Shown here piece after piece: positions 21,847 to 33,860 of a DNA stretch of 64,000 bases. The stretch lies in contig NC_060064.1 of assembly GCF_020283565.1 (NCBI RefSeq), positions 29,098,337-29,162,336 of the forward strand. Reading direction: 5' to 3'. Within the stretch, counting starts at the first letter, position 1. Each line of letters starts with the position of its first letter. The notes under the pieces are model-generated. The model had not been told where the DNA came from, searched no databases, and worked only from the letters and a program-made list of their open reading frames with translations. The position numbers and the translations under genes were made by a program. This DNA comes from Trifolium pratense. Taxonomy: Eukaryota > Streptophyta > Magnoliopsida > Fabales > Fabaceae.

Positions 21847-22871
21847 GTTTTTTGCCTTCTATTTTATTGAACAGGGAAGCAACAACTTATGGATCAAAGG
21901 ATTCTTTATGGTGGAGGGATGTGATAAGTGTGGGTGACTCCATCATGCCCGGATGGTTCCGTTCGAATACTAGTTGTGTGGTGGGTAACGGTACTGAAAT
22001 TAGTTTCTGGAATGCCAAGTGGTGCGGAAATATGTCGCTTGGAGAATTATTTCCTAACCTCTTTGCAAAAGAGTTGCGGCAACATTCTTTGATTGCAGAT
22101 AGGATGATCAACGGCAGTGAGGGACTGTTTTGGCAATGGGATTGGCGTGATGAGTTAACGCAATCTGAAGAACATGATCTTTTTAAGCTAAAAGAATTGT
22201 TGTCGGATGTTAGTTTGAATCCAAACAGCGTTGACAGATGGCGCTGGATTATTGGCTCTGCAGGTATGTTCTCGGTTAATTCTTGTTATACCTTTCTGAT
22301 ACAACATGGTGCAGTTGAGACATTTAACCCAAAAATGATGGAGGCTCTCAAAAATCTGTGGAAGAATGATGTGCCATCGAAAGTGAGTGTTTTTGGGTGG
22401 AGATTACTATTAGAGAAATTACCAACGCGGGGCGCTTTGGCTTCAAAAGGTATCATTACAAATCCTCATGAATTTACCTGTGTGTTCTGTTTTAGGCATA
22501 TAGAGAACTGTTCTCATCTTTTCTACGGTTGCAAATTTACCCAAATGGTGTGGAATGCTATTTTCAAATGGATGGGATGTAATTTAACTATTGGTGAGGA
22601 AGGGCTGAATCACTTTATTATGTGTGGTGAAATTGTCAAGTCAAAAAAGGGTAGGCACATTCGACATTTGATTTGGTTAACTACTACTTGGTGCATATGG
22701 AGATTGAGGAATAATATCATTTTCCGAGGGGAGATGGCGGATATTTCTTTGTTGGTTGACAATATTACGGCGATCTCGTGGATTTGGTTTAGCGGAAGAG
22801 CAGGGCGCAAGTCCACCTATTCTTTTTCGGATTGGTGCACTAATCCTATTGTATGTTTACAAAGCATATAA
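21847..22871 (+). pseudogene. LINE ORF2 C-terminal end (zf-RVT), copy 2
   Basis: Identical in predicted product to the fragment at 7233-8257. Here the upstream part of the same frame survives at 17050-17169 on the other side of the LTR insertion. Confidence 0.88.
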
Positions 22872-22966
22872 TTATTTGTTTTGAATTGTAAGGGTTTGAG
22901 TACCCCTTGTACTCCTTTATAATTCAATTTTGCTTATCAAAAAAAAAAAAAAAAAAAATTAAGATC

Positions 22967-23654
22967 CATATATTAATAGTTTCTATATATAGTGATATTT
23001 TATATTAGTATATATATTTGTGGTCAAATCTATCTTTTGAGTAAGATTTAAGAGTAGAAAATCTCCTTACACGTATTGCTTTTGACCAACTAAGATAAGT
23101 TTCTATAATTTTGTGAATAAACCATAACAAGAATCATTCCCTAAAATTTTATGCTTGAAAGAGTTAAGAACAGAATAACTATAACAAGAATCATTCCTTA
23201 ACTAATAACCTATTTGTTTTCGCAACCAACATCAAATTAAACGCACGTCCGCATGAAGCTAGTATTACTCGCTTCATGAAATATCACAGCTAATATAGGT
23301 TTGGGACGAAAACGCATAACCAAACATACACTAAGACATGTAAAATACTTTTCTCCGTGCAATTAAAATTTGTTTAATATTGTACTCATATTAAATAAAT
23401 CCAAGATTACAATTTACAATACTATAGCTAATCTATTAGAATTTCGCATGTTGGTTGCAATAAAGCGGAAATAGATTATCTGCAACTGTTGATTACGATG
23501 GAACATTTTGTGAACACAAATGGCATTCAGATACAATGCTTTGTAAACTATCAAAAGTAACTTTTACCATCATAACATCTTGTTGAAACTATATTAGTTG
23601 CGACTGCAATTGAGCATATTATATTAATTATCTCATTGAACACAAGTGTGAGAA
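22967..23654 (+). other. AT-rich spacer of the duplicated unit, copy 2
   Basis: Matches 8353-9040; no gene seen. Confidence 0.7.
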
Positions 23655-23923
23655 GGTACAGTGAAGTATGGTTTGTTATTTCCTACTGGATTGAAGAATG
23701 ATTGTGCAGAGTTGAGAAGCTATTCTGACTCAGATTGTGGAGGAGACACAACAGATAGAAGGAGTACCTCTGGCTATGTGATGTTATTCAATGGTGTTTC
23801 AATTGCTTGGTGCACAAAGAAACAACCAGTGACTGCTCTGTCAACATGTGAGGCTGAATATATTGCTGGAACATTTGCTACTTGTCAAATGGTTTGGTTA
23901 GATTCAGTGTTAAAAGAATTGAA
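23655..23923 (+). pseudogene. Ty1/copia RNase H fragment, copy 2
   Basis: Same fragment and same deletion junction as 9041-9309, so the deletion preceded the duplication of copies 1 and 2. Confidence 0.88.
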
Positions 23924-24328
23924 GTGTGTATTACTTGTATCATATCTCTTACTTGGCCCTCTAGTATTCATTCCTCCATTATTACTTAATTCATTCCCCT
24001 CTTTAAGCACAGTTGCAAGAAACAGGTTTCATGCTCAAAGGCTTTCCTTGAGCCTCTGCAACACTGTAATCTCTGTGTGTGTGTGTGTGATGCTTCTTGC
24101 TGCGCCAACAAAATCAACTCCTCGTTCATGTTGCGGGACTATCCTTCCTTCAGTCCTTCCTTTTTCTCCAAGTCCTCCCCTCCCTCCCAAACATAGCCTA
24201 AGATCGCTTAAAAATTCTAAATGATTTTGAATTCAATTATAATGATTAAATCAAAACGGATAATTTGGTCACTAGTACATCGTTAAATCATCGAGTAAGA
24301 TAGATGACAACTAAATGAGAATACTCAC

Positions 24329-24662
24329 CGAGTGTAATAGTAAAATGTTCGGCCACCACTGACATGGATTTTAGCAATTAGCGATGCCAAAAGAGAAGAG
24401 AATGAAATAACTCGAAAAGCAAGCAAACAAACAGGGTGAATGTCTTTAAGGCATGGTTTCCATGCTTCATCGCCACACAAATTCCTGTCTTGATGGTTTT
24501 CTCCTTTGTCAAATGTTAGCTTCCTTGAACTTTCACGCTTCCATATTGTTAGACACGCAAGAACCATAGGCAGCAAAACAGAAACTACGCACACATAGAC
24601 CCTCCAATTTAACCAATAACTGAGGGTCGTTGTATCTATTGTATCATATCATCCAGTTGCAT
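24329..24662 (-). pseudogene. Dead copy of exon 1 of the membrane-protein gene, copy 2
   Basis: Has the same 5-bp insertion and early stop as 9715-10048, hence inactivated before the duplication. Confidence 0.85.
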
Positions 24663-24681
24663 CCTCCTGAAAGAAAAACAA

Positions 24682-25533
24682 TGTTACTGATCTAACCCGA
24701 AGATCAGAAAGGTTGATGGCCGGTCCGTTGAGCAAATCGTCCACACCGAAGGGGGGGTTTGTACCTGCAGGTACTCTGATGCCTAAGTCAGCAAAGAGTA
24801 AAAGAGATACAAAGAGAAGATAGAGAAAGAAAGTGAGTAATGATTCAGAATACCTGGCTCTCCTGTCTAGGAGAGCTTATATAGTTGCCCCCAGCGCTGG
24901 GCCAAAGGTTGGTCTATTGGGCCGGGATAACCGGCCCAATAGACTCAACTGCCAAGATAGTCCCTGTATCGTAGGGGAGGCCGTTATTCGCCTCTATCTT
25001 GGTTGGAGCTGTTCCGCTATTCGCGGGTAAGAATAAGCTCCGTGACTCAAGTGTGGTTGGATGGATGAGCACGTGCTAAACGTGCTGCTTAGCTGTTAAG
25101 CTATGGAGGAATGGATCAACATGTGTGGATAGATGAGCACGTGTTTAACGTGCTGCTTATCCGTTATGTCGAGCAGGACACGCCATTGGCTGACGTGTCG
25201 GGGAACAAAATAATAAAGTGCAGAATAATAAAAATTCACAGTAGGTTTGTTGGTGTGTCGAATCGTTGCGTGCGCGGGAAACAAAAAAGAGTTTTTACTT
25301 AAGTGTAATTTAAATATTTTTGAAGTTCATGACATGTAATATTTTTGGATTCAATAAATTTCTATATTTTCGGTTCAACAATTGATATAGCGAAATTTTA
25401 AAAAAATAGTTATGATTTGTTTTGTGATAAATTATAAATAATAATAAAAGAAAAGTTTATTTTCTAGAAATAATATAATTAAACGTAATGTCTTGGATCA
25501 AAATTCGGGGCGTTACACTATGGTATCAGAGCA
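24682..25533. mobile_element. LTR-derived block with tRNA-Met type primer site, copy 2
   Basis: Matches 10068-10918 apart from one extra G in a G run (about 24750-24757). TGGTATCAGAGC lies at about 25521-25532. Confidence 0.6.
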
Positions 25534-25613
25534 ATGATCCTCGGATCCTAGGATCAATTTTTAACGAGATTCCTCTTTTAATTTTGTAAGCATTTTTTTT
25601 TTAATTTACTTTT

Positions 25614-25940
25614 CTGAAGCAAGTCAGCCCAAATTGCATTATCGTGATTCAAAAAACGCCACTTCCACTTGCTAAGCAAAGCCAAAATAAAGAGTTCGAG
25701 ATTTTTTACTCCTAAACCACCTTTATCCTTGGGTAAATAAATTTGATCTCATTTAACCCAGCATACCTTTCTTTCCTCTGCACCACCACCCCACAAAAAG
25801 TTCCTCTGAATTTTCTCAATACTTTTTAGCACACAGCAAGGAGCCCTAAAAAAAGAGAAAAACTAAAGAGGTATACTAGCCAAGACAGAATTGATCAGAG
25901 TGATGCGACCACCGAAGGACAAATGACGGCTATGCCAAGA
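25614..25940 (-). pseudogene. LINE reverse-transcriptase fragment, antisense, copy 2
   Basis: Counterpart of 10999-11325. Confidence 0.75.
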
Positions 25941-26184
25941 ATTCAAATGTTTAGTCATAGCTTCCACAATGATATCTCAAAATTAAGATATAGAACAAGA
26001 AAAGATATAGAAGAAGAAAATTTAGATAATATTTTTCATGCTTTATTTCATTTCGCTTACATCATCTTAAAGTACAAAACTAATAAGGTATTTGAAATTA
26101 GAAAAGCTAAAAGAAAATTTATTTAATGGGTGATCACATCACCTAAAGAAGAATTCATGGAATATTTTAGTAATACGTTTATAA

Positions 26185-26473
26185 TTAGCCTTCTATACAA
26201 AAACCATTACGACACCTCATTCTTACAGGATATTGATGGGAAGCACGGTAGGAACGGACTCGACAATCACCATCAGTTTTACATGGCTTGGCAGCTATAA
26301 TGTAAAAAGAGAAAAACAATGTTACTAAATGTAATAAAATATAATGTAAGAAATAAAGATGGAAATTTGAAAAGGAGATAAACTGGTTTACCATAAACCT
26401 GACTTTGTATTGAAACAAGTAATAGGGAAAGAATGATTATCACAACATTAACAAACTTGAAAATTTTATCCAT
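26185..26473 (-). CDS. NCR peptide gene, 4 cysteines (copy 2)
   Basis: Exons 26392-26473 and 26185-26294. Coding sequence, intron and near flanks appear identical to 11570-11858, so both loci would give the same C-x5-C-x16-C-x4-C peptide. This doubles gene dosage and does not add a new peptide. Divergence begins only beyond the promoter, at the deletion near 26796. Confidence 0.9.
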
Positions 26474-27462
26474 ATTTTCTCCACCTTTTGGATGTATTAC
26501 ATAGAATTGTACTTTATCACGTCTTGATTTATAAAGCTATTGTTCTCCTTACATCAATTAATAAATAGTTTTTATAGTACTTTCAGAGTTGTGAAAAACT
26601 TCCATTTTTTGTTTATAATTATTAGCTGTCTCTTAATTAAGTACACCAATGTGTTGCCCCTTTAACAACTTTTGTAAAGAGGTCATGTAAAATATACAAA
26701 TTTAAATAATTCATATTTTTTAACAAATTTTCTTTAATTAGTTTATAAGCTTTCATGATAGAAAACGAAAAATCACAAATTAAAAATAATATTGTTTGAT
26801 AAGCAAAACCTTACTTCAAGTAGTAGAGTATCATGCAATATGATCAATTTAGGGATTTTGATTTTTGAAGATGATGAATATGTTTAAGGTTTACCGAAAA
26901 TAATTTTGATTTGTTTGAGTTAATTAATTTTGACAACAGTGTTTTTTAAATTTTTGGGATTTTGATGAAATTGGTGAAAATGATGAACACATGGTGATGA
27001 AGATTATGAATACACAGAAGAAGATGATGAACACATTAAATTTTTATTTTTTTTAGACAATAATTAATTCGAAAACACAAAAGAAAAATATGAATTAGCA
27101 TATTGTTATAAAAACAATTGATATAGAAATTGAATCATCACAATATTATTAGATCTATGTTATTCCTAGAGTTACGATTTCAAAACTGTGAAATATTTTG
27201 GTTGCTGCATGTACTGCAGGCATGTCAAATTGTGAAGAACAAATTAATGTCTTAGTTAGATAACCATAAGAAGTACGATAAGGGCACCATTCACTTCATC
27301 AAATGGAAAACCAAAAGCAACTCAAACTAAAAAAATATCATGGAATCGGGAAAACCGAAGGCCACATTGCCACCGGTCACACAAGGACTATATGTGTCAC
27401 ATTCGTTCCAATTCTTCAAATCTCTCTAGAATTATAGAAAATGATGCATCTACTATATGTCA

Positions 27463-27784
27463 ATCATCCCAACATTTGGACTTTATGGCGCTCTCGGAAT
27501 GATAGGATTTTTTTGGGGAGAATTGTAGAGCTACAAGAGATGGTGGATAGAATTAAGCTTGTTTCTTAAAAATGGCTTTTGGCAAAAAAGATTGGTACAC
27601 CTTGCTTGTTTTATGAGTGGTGTACGAATCCTTTTGATTGTATAGCTGATAGTTTTGGGTATGGTTTCTTCGGATTGGGTGGAGTACTATTTGTACTTTT
27701 TCTTTAGAAATGAATTGAGTACCACTTGTACTTTTTTCCAATTCGTTTTTTAAATATAAATATCATTTGGCCGTTCAAAAAAAA
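27463..27784 (+). pseudogene. LINE 3' end fragment (second family), copy 2
   Basis: Counterpart of 13147-13468 with a few substitutions. Confidence 0.7.
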
Positions 27785-27860
27785 TACAGAAGCATTATAG
27801 TTATTCTTCAATAAAAAAATGCTCTACTAATATGATAATTATGAATATGATATTTAGGAG

Positions 27861-28295
27861 GGAGCAACAACAATCTCTCCATCATTGAAGATCGTCTCTT
27901 TGAATATGAGAGAGTGGGGTGAAAGTGCTAAACAGCGGCAGTTGAGTTTGTTTCTTCAAAAAGGTGTTTTCGATGTTTGTTTACTTCAAGAAACAAAGAA
28001 AGCGATAATTTTCTCATTCACAACCTATGGGGGCACAAAGATGTTAACTGGGTGCTTTCGAAATAATATTGTATTTAGAGGAGATTGAGTTAATTAATGT
28101 ATCTTCTTTAGTGAACAAAATTATTTACATTTCTTGGTTTTGGCTTTTAGGGCGATTAGGGAATAATGTTAATTTAGCATTTTCTGACTGGTGTAACAAT
28201 CCTTTAGTCTGTCTAGGGTGATTTTATTTGAATTGTAAGGGATGAGTACCCCTTGTACTCCTTATAATTCAATTTTTTGCTTATAAAAAAAAAAA
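27861..28295 (+). pseudogene. Internally deleted LINE, copy 2
   Basis: Counterpart of 13545-13978, with a few substitutions (for example Gly to Glu in the MRGW word) and a 4-bp TTAA insertion near 28093. Confidence 0.8.
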
Positions 28296-28872
28296 GGCAG
28301 CAAATTAGAAGAAGATAAATTTGGCATCCACAATTAAGAAACACCATAAATTAATTTAGTATTATTAATACCTAAAATATTTGGGTGTTGTATATCCACT
28401 GTGTAGAACCACCAATTAATTTTTATGATTATTATATATGGGGTTTAGAGTGTTACATAAAATATTATTCTTATTTTATGATTTTCTCTTTTCAATCATG
28501 AAAGGTTATAAGATATTGAAATATTGTTAAAAAAAATTATGAATTATCTTGTACTAAAGGTACTAAAGAGGCAAATTAATGCATTGTCGTACTTTAGAGA
28601 CATATAATAATTATAAAAGAAAATTGGAACTCTTTTTACTATAAGTACTTAAAATTATTTTTTTTAGGTAAATTAAGAGCATTAAGAGACATCATAAATA
28701 CTAGTAGACATCAGAAAAACATCTAATAACACTAATTCTATAACTCTTTGCTCATATACAATATATAAAAAAAAGGGAAAAACTATTTAAGTGGTGTAAG
28801 AAGAACATAAGCCTTATAAATTGTAAAGTGATAAAATAAAATTCCATCTGATATATTCAAAGAGTGGAAAAT

Positions 28873-29165
28873 ATGGATAAAATTTTCAAGTTTGTTTATG
28901 TTATGATAATTCTTCTTTCCCTAGTTTTTGTTTCAACGCAAATTCCAAAACTTCCAAGTACTTAGTAAATCAATTTTATCTTCTTTTCAAATTTCCTTCT
29001 TTATTACTTCGTACAAAATATTTCATTTCATTTTAATAACATCATTTTTTTTATTACAATACAGTTCCCATTTCATGTATAACGGATCGTGATTGTCCAT
29101 CATTTCCCAAGGGGCGCATTTCAAATCCTAAAAAACTGAGGTGTCGTAATGGTTTTTGTACATGA
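28873..29165 (+). CDS. NCR peptide gene, 4 cysteines (copy 2, plus strand)
   Basis: Exons 28873-28957 and 29065-29165, same phase-1 splice sites and same predicted 61-residue product as 15892-16184. TATA-like TTATAAAT at 28814-28821. In this copy the upstream block begins directly after the deleted LINE (28296), without the orphan first exon and MITE seen in copy 1. Confidence 0.85.
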
Positions 29166-29450
29166 CAATAATTATAGCTTTATGGATTATATATATGATT
29201 GTCACACCCAAAAGAATTAAAACAAAATCACACTACTACTAGAATATTCCACAATTTCTTATTTAGGATTGTGATCACCTATTAAATGAGTTTTCTTTTA
29301 CCTTTTCTAATTTCACTTACCTTGTTAGTTTTGTACTTTAAGATAATGCAAGATAAATGACATAGACTATGAAAAATATTATCTACAGTTTCTTCTTCTA
29401 TATCTTAATTTTGATATATCACAATGGTCTTCATATCCAATTTTCTTTCT

Positions 29451-29592
29451 TTTTTTTTTGTTTTTTTTTTCAAGTAACTTAGTGACTAGAAAATCCACTT
29501 TAAAAGTGAATAAGTGGAGTGTCCCTAGTTCGAACACGGACTCCTGCACATATAGTGTGATGTCCCTACCACTGAGCTAAGCTCACGGGGAC
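29451..29592 (-). mobile_element. tRNA-derived SINE, copy 2
   Basis: Counterpart of 16470-16612. Its B box is changed (GTTCGAACTAGGG), as expected for an inactive copy. Confidence 0.85.
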
Positions 29593-29689
29593 ATCCAATT
29601 TTCTTTCTATATATATATATATATATATATCAAAATATGGATTTATTGTGTTTATGTATTATTTTTTTTAGTTTTCACCGTAGTTTAAA

Positions 29690-29812
29690 CTGGTTCGTGG
29701 ATCAGTTCTGATATCAAGTGGTTCTAGCCCCTCCCAATCACAGTTGCGGTGAATCGAACCGTGGTCATCCCTACCAAATTCACCACCGAAGCAATTACTA
29801 ACGATGGGTTGT
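29690..29812 (-). mobile_element. SINE of the second tRNA-derived family, copy 2
   Basis: Counterpart of 16735-16890, with small deletions. Confidence 0.6.
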
Positions 29813-30353
29813 TTTATGTTTATATGTTGAGTTTGTTCATTTTAAAATTCATTTTAATAATAAGATTTCACTTCAAATAAATGCATAAGAATTATTTTCT
29901 ATAGGTGACTACTTCTCTACCCTCACATAAATTGAGGGTAGTTGCCCTATGCTGATGTGGCACCAATGAAATTCATCCACGTGTATTTAAGTCAAACATA
30001 ATTAATTTTTTACCATAAATTATTTTGACTACTTTTATTTTCAATTAATTATATTTTAGACTATGTGTAAATATAATTAGAATTAATTTGATCATTGAAT
30101 GCTTGTTTCTAAACGTTATATATTGATTCTAAAATATCAATGTTATTAGTAAAAAAAAAATCAATGTTATAGGCTCGAAAAAATAAATATATATCAATGT
30201 TAGTTTAAATAAAAATAATAAGAGAACAAAAACAACAAAGAAAAAAAACTAATATCTCTAATTTAAATATACAATTCCACTTGTACATTTATTAAATGAA
30301 ATCAAATAATGCTTCAAAAAAAAATCAAATAATTCATGCTATTTCGGTGTAAA

Positions 30354-30701
30354 TATTCCGTCCGTTTCAAATTACTTGTCGTTTTAGAAAAAAAAATTGT
30401 TAGCTATCTAAGTCACTCATGTAAATTCCAAATATTTAGGAGTAGTTGAAACCGTAAAAGATTTATATATTTGGAAAATTAAAGTTTGTTTTTTTAAGTT
30501 TTCAAAAAAAAAAAGTTTGTTTTTCAAAAAAATTGGTACATAACATATTAAATTTATTGGAAAGATAAATTGCATGGAAAAAAACAAAATAAGCTTATTG
30601 GTGAATTAAAATAAGGGTATAATAGGAAATTAAGTGTAAAAATACACTTTCTTAAAAAAAAAAAATCTAAAACGACAAGTAATTTGAAACAGATAGAGTA
30701 T
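30354..30701. mobile_element. Stowaway-type MITE nested in the MULE
   Basis: Ends TTCCGTCCGTTTCAAATTAC and (reverse) CTCTATCTGTTTCAAATTAC, both continuing TTGTCGTTTTAGA, are inverted and flanked by TA. Non-coding, AT-rich interior. Confidence 0.75.
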
Positions 30702-30821
30702 ATAGTATTTATTTTTTTAATCTCTTTAAATCATTGCATAGATTAACGTTGGTTGACATGATGTCGATCTTAGAAAAAAGAGGGGAAAAAAATTAGGTTA
30801 AGTAATTAGGTTTAGGTTTGT

Positions 30822-31316
30822 GACAATGGTCCGACCTTTCTTTTACTTCAGATGAACTATTTATATTTTTACTTGTGATCAATAGTTAAACCCTAAACCC
30901 CAAACAAGTTCAAGAGTTAGTTCGTCTTCTTAAAATAGTCGAACCTTTTCATTTTGATCGGATAAATTTCAGGTAGACCGCACATGTGATCGGGCGAGCT
31001 CCCGTGTGTATGTTTTCCGACAATGGTCCGACCTTTCTTTTAGTTCAGATGAACTATTTATATTTTTACTTCTAAACAAGTTCAAGAATTAGTTCGTCTT
31101 CCTAAAATAGTTGAACCTTTTCATTTTGATCGGATAAATTTCAGGTAGACCGCACTTGTGATCGATCAAGCTTCTGTGTGATTGTTTTGCGACAATGGTC
31201 CACCTTTCTTTTAGTTCAGATGAACTATTTAAATTTTTACTTATGATCAATAGTTAAACCCTAAACCCTAAACAAATTCAAGAGTTAGTTCGTCTTCCTA
31301 AAATAGTCGAACCTTG
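30822..31316 (+). repeat. Threefold tandem repeat inside the MULE
   Basis: Units start GACAATGGTCC at 30822, 31019 and 31191 (197, 172 and 126 bp). Each contains ACCTTTCTTTTA, TTCAGATGAACTATTT, a GTTCAAGA(G/A)TTAGTTCGTC word and, in the first two, GGATAAATTTCAGGTAGACCG. The second lacks 25 bp with AAACCCTAAACCC; the third is cut short. Confidence 0.85.
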
Positions 31317-32050
31317 CACTACCAGTCAGAGTCCACCCCAAAAGGCAATTTGATTGATTTTTTAAAATTTCAGGGGGTATTTGCCTATTTCCAAATTTCA
31401 TGGGGTATTTGACGAATTTTAAAATTTTATGGGGGTATTTGACGGTTTACTCATTGTAACCCATTACTTGGTGCAATTAATTCAATTCATTTGAGTTTTG
31501 AATTTTCAATAATATGGTAATAAATATTGAATCATATTCCTTATTAGTCAACAATCATAAATCAAATTCTTCTTAACTCTGTGGCCAATCAAGTGGATCA
31601 ATTTTCTTGATCACATTCTCCTGATTTCATTTTGTCTTCTCTAAACTATTTTGTTTTCAATTTTTTCCCAATATGGACAACCAAAGAAAACAAAAACAAA
31701 ATGACGATGAATAGGAATCACATTCTATGACATAACAGGAAAAAATAAGGAAAAAAAAAAAAGAAAAAAATACGCTAAAAAACATAACATCTAAGAAATT
31801 GAAAATCACAAGTTTTAGAATCTTGAAGAAATCCGATAGATCGGTGGCGAAGGCTGCAGTAAAGATTGACATCGGATAACACAAAAGCGGAGGAGCCGTA
31901 GAATGCTAACATGACGGTGGTGGAGGCTGCGGCAGAGATTGAAAGCATTAAGAAGAAGAAGAAAGTTTTTTGACGATAAGAAGAAAGTTTTTTTTTTTTA
32001 CGCGAAGAAGAAAGTTGTTTGAGACGTAATACAATTTGAAGAAGAAACAA
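31317..32050 (-). other. MULE interior, no assignable gene
   Basis: The sequence GGGGGTATTTG recurs three times at 31374-31440, and a GA-rich part (31740-32050) has short open frames on the minus strand. No domain, splice structure or host gene was recognised, so gene capture is not supported. Confidence 0.35.
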
Positions 32051-33019
32051 ACAAATCAGAAGTAATTAGGTCCAAAATATAAATTCATAGAATATAATAC
32101 ATAAAATATAATTAAATGAAAATAAAAGTAGTTTAAATAACTTTATAGTAAGAAATTAATTATGTTTGACTTAAATAAATGTGGATAAATTTCATTGGTG
32201 CCACATCATCATAGGGCACCTACCCTCAATTTATGTGAGCTTTAATTAGAAAAAACCTTTTCTATATCTCTTTAAGTTTGTATTCATTGATAATTTATGA
32301 GATTTGAGATTTCTTTTGTAAATAATTAATTAAGATCCATATATTAATAGTTTCTATATATAGTGATATTTTATATTAGTATATATATTTGTGGTCAAAT
32401 TAATCTATCTTTTGAGTAAGATTTAAGAGTAGAAAATCTCCTTACACGTATTGCTTTTGACCAACTAAGATAAGTTTTTATAATTTTATGAATAAACCAT
32501 AACAAGAATCATTCCCTAAAATTTTATGCTTGAAAGAGTTAACAACAGAATAGCTATAACAAGAATCATTCCTTGACTAATAAACTATTTGTTTTGGCAA
32601 CCAACATCAAATTAAACGCACGTCCGCATGAAACTAGTATTACTTGCTTCATGAAATATCACAGCTAATATAGGTTTGGGACGAAAACGCATAACCAAAC
32701 ATAGACTAAGACATGTAAAATACTTTTCTCCGTGCAATTACAATTTGTTTAATATTGTACTCATATTAAATAAATCCAAGATTACAATACTATAGCTAAT
32801 CTATTAGAATTTCGCCTGTTGGTTGCAATAAAGCGGAAATAGATTATCTGCAACTGTTGATTACGATGGAACATTTTGTGAACACAAATGGCATTCAGAT
32901 ACAATGCTTTGTAAACTATCATAAGTAACTTTTACCATCATAACATCTTGTTGAAACTATATTAGTTGCGACTGCAATTGAGCATATTATATTAATTATC
33001 TCATTGAACACAAGTGTGA

Positions 33020-33546
33020 GAAGGTACAGTGAAGTATGGTTTGTTGTTTCCTACTGGATTGAAGAATGATTGTGCAGAGTTGAGAAGCTATTCTGACTCA
33101 GATTGTGGAGGAGACACAACAGATAGAAGGAGTACCTCTGGCTATGTGATGTTATTCAATGGTGTTTCAATTGCTTGGTGCACAAAGAAACAACCAGTGA
33201 CTGCTCTGTCAACATGTGAGGCTGAATATATTGCTGGAACATTTGCTACTTGTCAAATGGTTTGGATAGATTCAGTTTTAAAAGAATTGTACTGTGATTT
33301 GCAGAAACCTTTGAAGCTTATGATTGCAATAAATCTGCAATTAGTCTTGCTAAAAACTCAATCTCACATGGAAGGAGTAAACATATAGAGACTAGGTTCC
33401 ATTTCATAAGAGAACAGGTTATGAATGGAAATATTGAAATTGTGTATTGTCCAACAGAAATTCAACTTGTTGATGGTTTTACAAAAGCTGTAAAATTGGA
33501 CAGGTTTGAGTTTTTGAGGAAGAAACTTGGTCTTGTCGGTGCTTAG
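33020..33546 (+). pseudogene. Ty1/copia RNase H to polyprotein end, copy 3
   Basis: Contains the RNase H region of 9041-9309 and the following part that the other copies lack: a frameshifted NKSAISLAKN-like stretch (about 33315-33360), then HGRSKHIETRFHFIREQV, IVYCPTEIQLVDGFTKAV and the terminal FLRKKLGLVGA with stop at 33544-33546. Frames differ between the two halves, so at least one indel lies near 33290-33320. A purine tract (33558-33566) and an LTR start follow. Confidence 0.88.
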
Positions 33547-33566
33547 CAACTTTGAATTAAGAGGGA

Positions 33567-33860
33567 GTGATGGATTGTGATAATTCAAAGTTAGTTAAGT
33601 AGTTTGTTTGTGTTTTCTAAGGTAGTTAGTTAGTTAGTTAGTTACTAATCTACCAAGTTAGTTAGAAGATAGTTTCATAGGCCATATGTTAGTTACTTGT
33701 AGCTTAAGTAACTTCTATAAATACACTTTTGTGTATTACTTGTATCATATCTCTTACTTGGCCCTCTAGTATTCATTCCTCCATTATTACTTAATTCATT
33801 CCCTTCTTTAAGCACAATTGCAGGAAACATAGGTTTCATGCTCATAGGCTTGCCTTGAGT
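33567..33860 (+). mobile_element. 3' LTR remnant of the copia element
   Basis: Follows AGAGGGAG; begins TGATGGATTGTGATAATTC. It contains TATAAATA (33716-33723) and a (TTAG)n stretch near 33630-33650, and runs into sequence shared with copies 1 and 2. The right end is not clearly defined. Confidence 0.55.

Larger units (their letters stand above)
17050..22956 (+). mobile_element. 5'-truncated LINE carrying a nested LTR element, copy 2
   Basis: The LINE starts at 17050 in the frame GGLGVKNLELFNVALLSKWKWR, is interrupted at 17170-21841 by the LARD and resumes at 21847. Its A-tail ends at about 22958. The target repeat AATTAAGATC is at 17040-17049 and 22957-22966, and the unoccupied site with one copy is preserved in the third unit at 32328-32337. 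Confidence 0.9.
29904..32257. mobile_element. Non-autonomous Mutator-like element (MULE)
   Basis: Flanked by the 9-bp direct repeat TTTTCTATA (29895-29903 and 32258-32266); copy 1 holds the unoccupied site with a single copy (16970-16978). About 105 bp at each end are inverted repeats, sharing CACATAAATTGAGGGTAG, GATGTGGCACCAATGAAATT and AAGTCAAACATAATTAATT. The outermost 15-20 bp match poorly. No transposase is encoded. Inside are a nested MITE, a threefold repeat and GA-rich sequence with short minus-strand frames (31657-32050) that have no recognisable domain. Nine-base target duplications and long terminal repeats are diagnostic for this superfamily. Confidence 0.92.
17040..32327 (+). repeat. 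Segmental tandem duplication, copy 2
   Basis: Same content as copy 1, with the complete LARD and the 5' end of its host LINE. Private differences are a longer TTA run, one more minisatellite unit, the 299-bp deletion after 26795, the missing MITE-containing segment around 13983-15323, a shorter TA run and the Mutator-like insertion at 29904. From 32267 it continues with TCTCTTTAAGTTTG exactly as copy 1 does at 16979. Confidence 0.93.

Noticed and set aside
31657..32050. Minus-strand frames in the MULE as a captured gene
   Set aside because: Low-complexity Ser/Phe-rich translation from GA-rich DNA; no domain or splice pattern.
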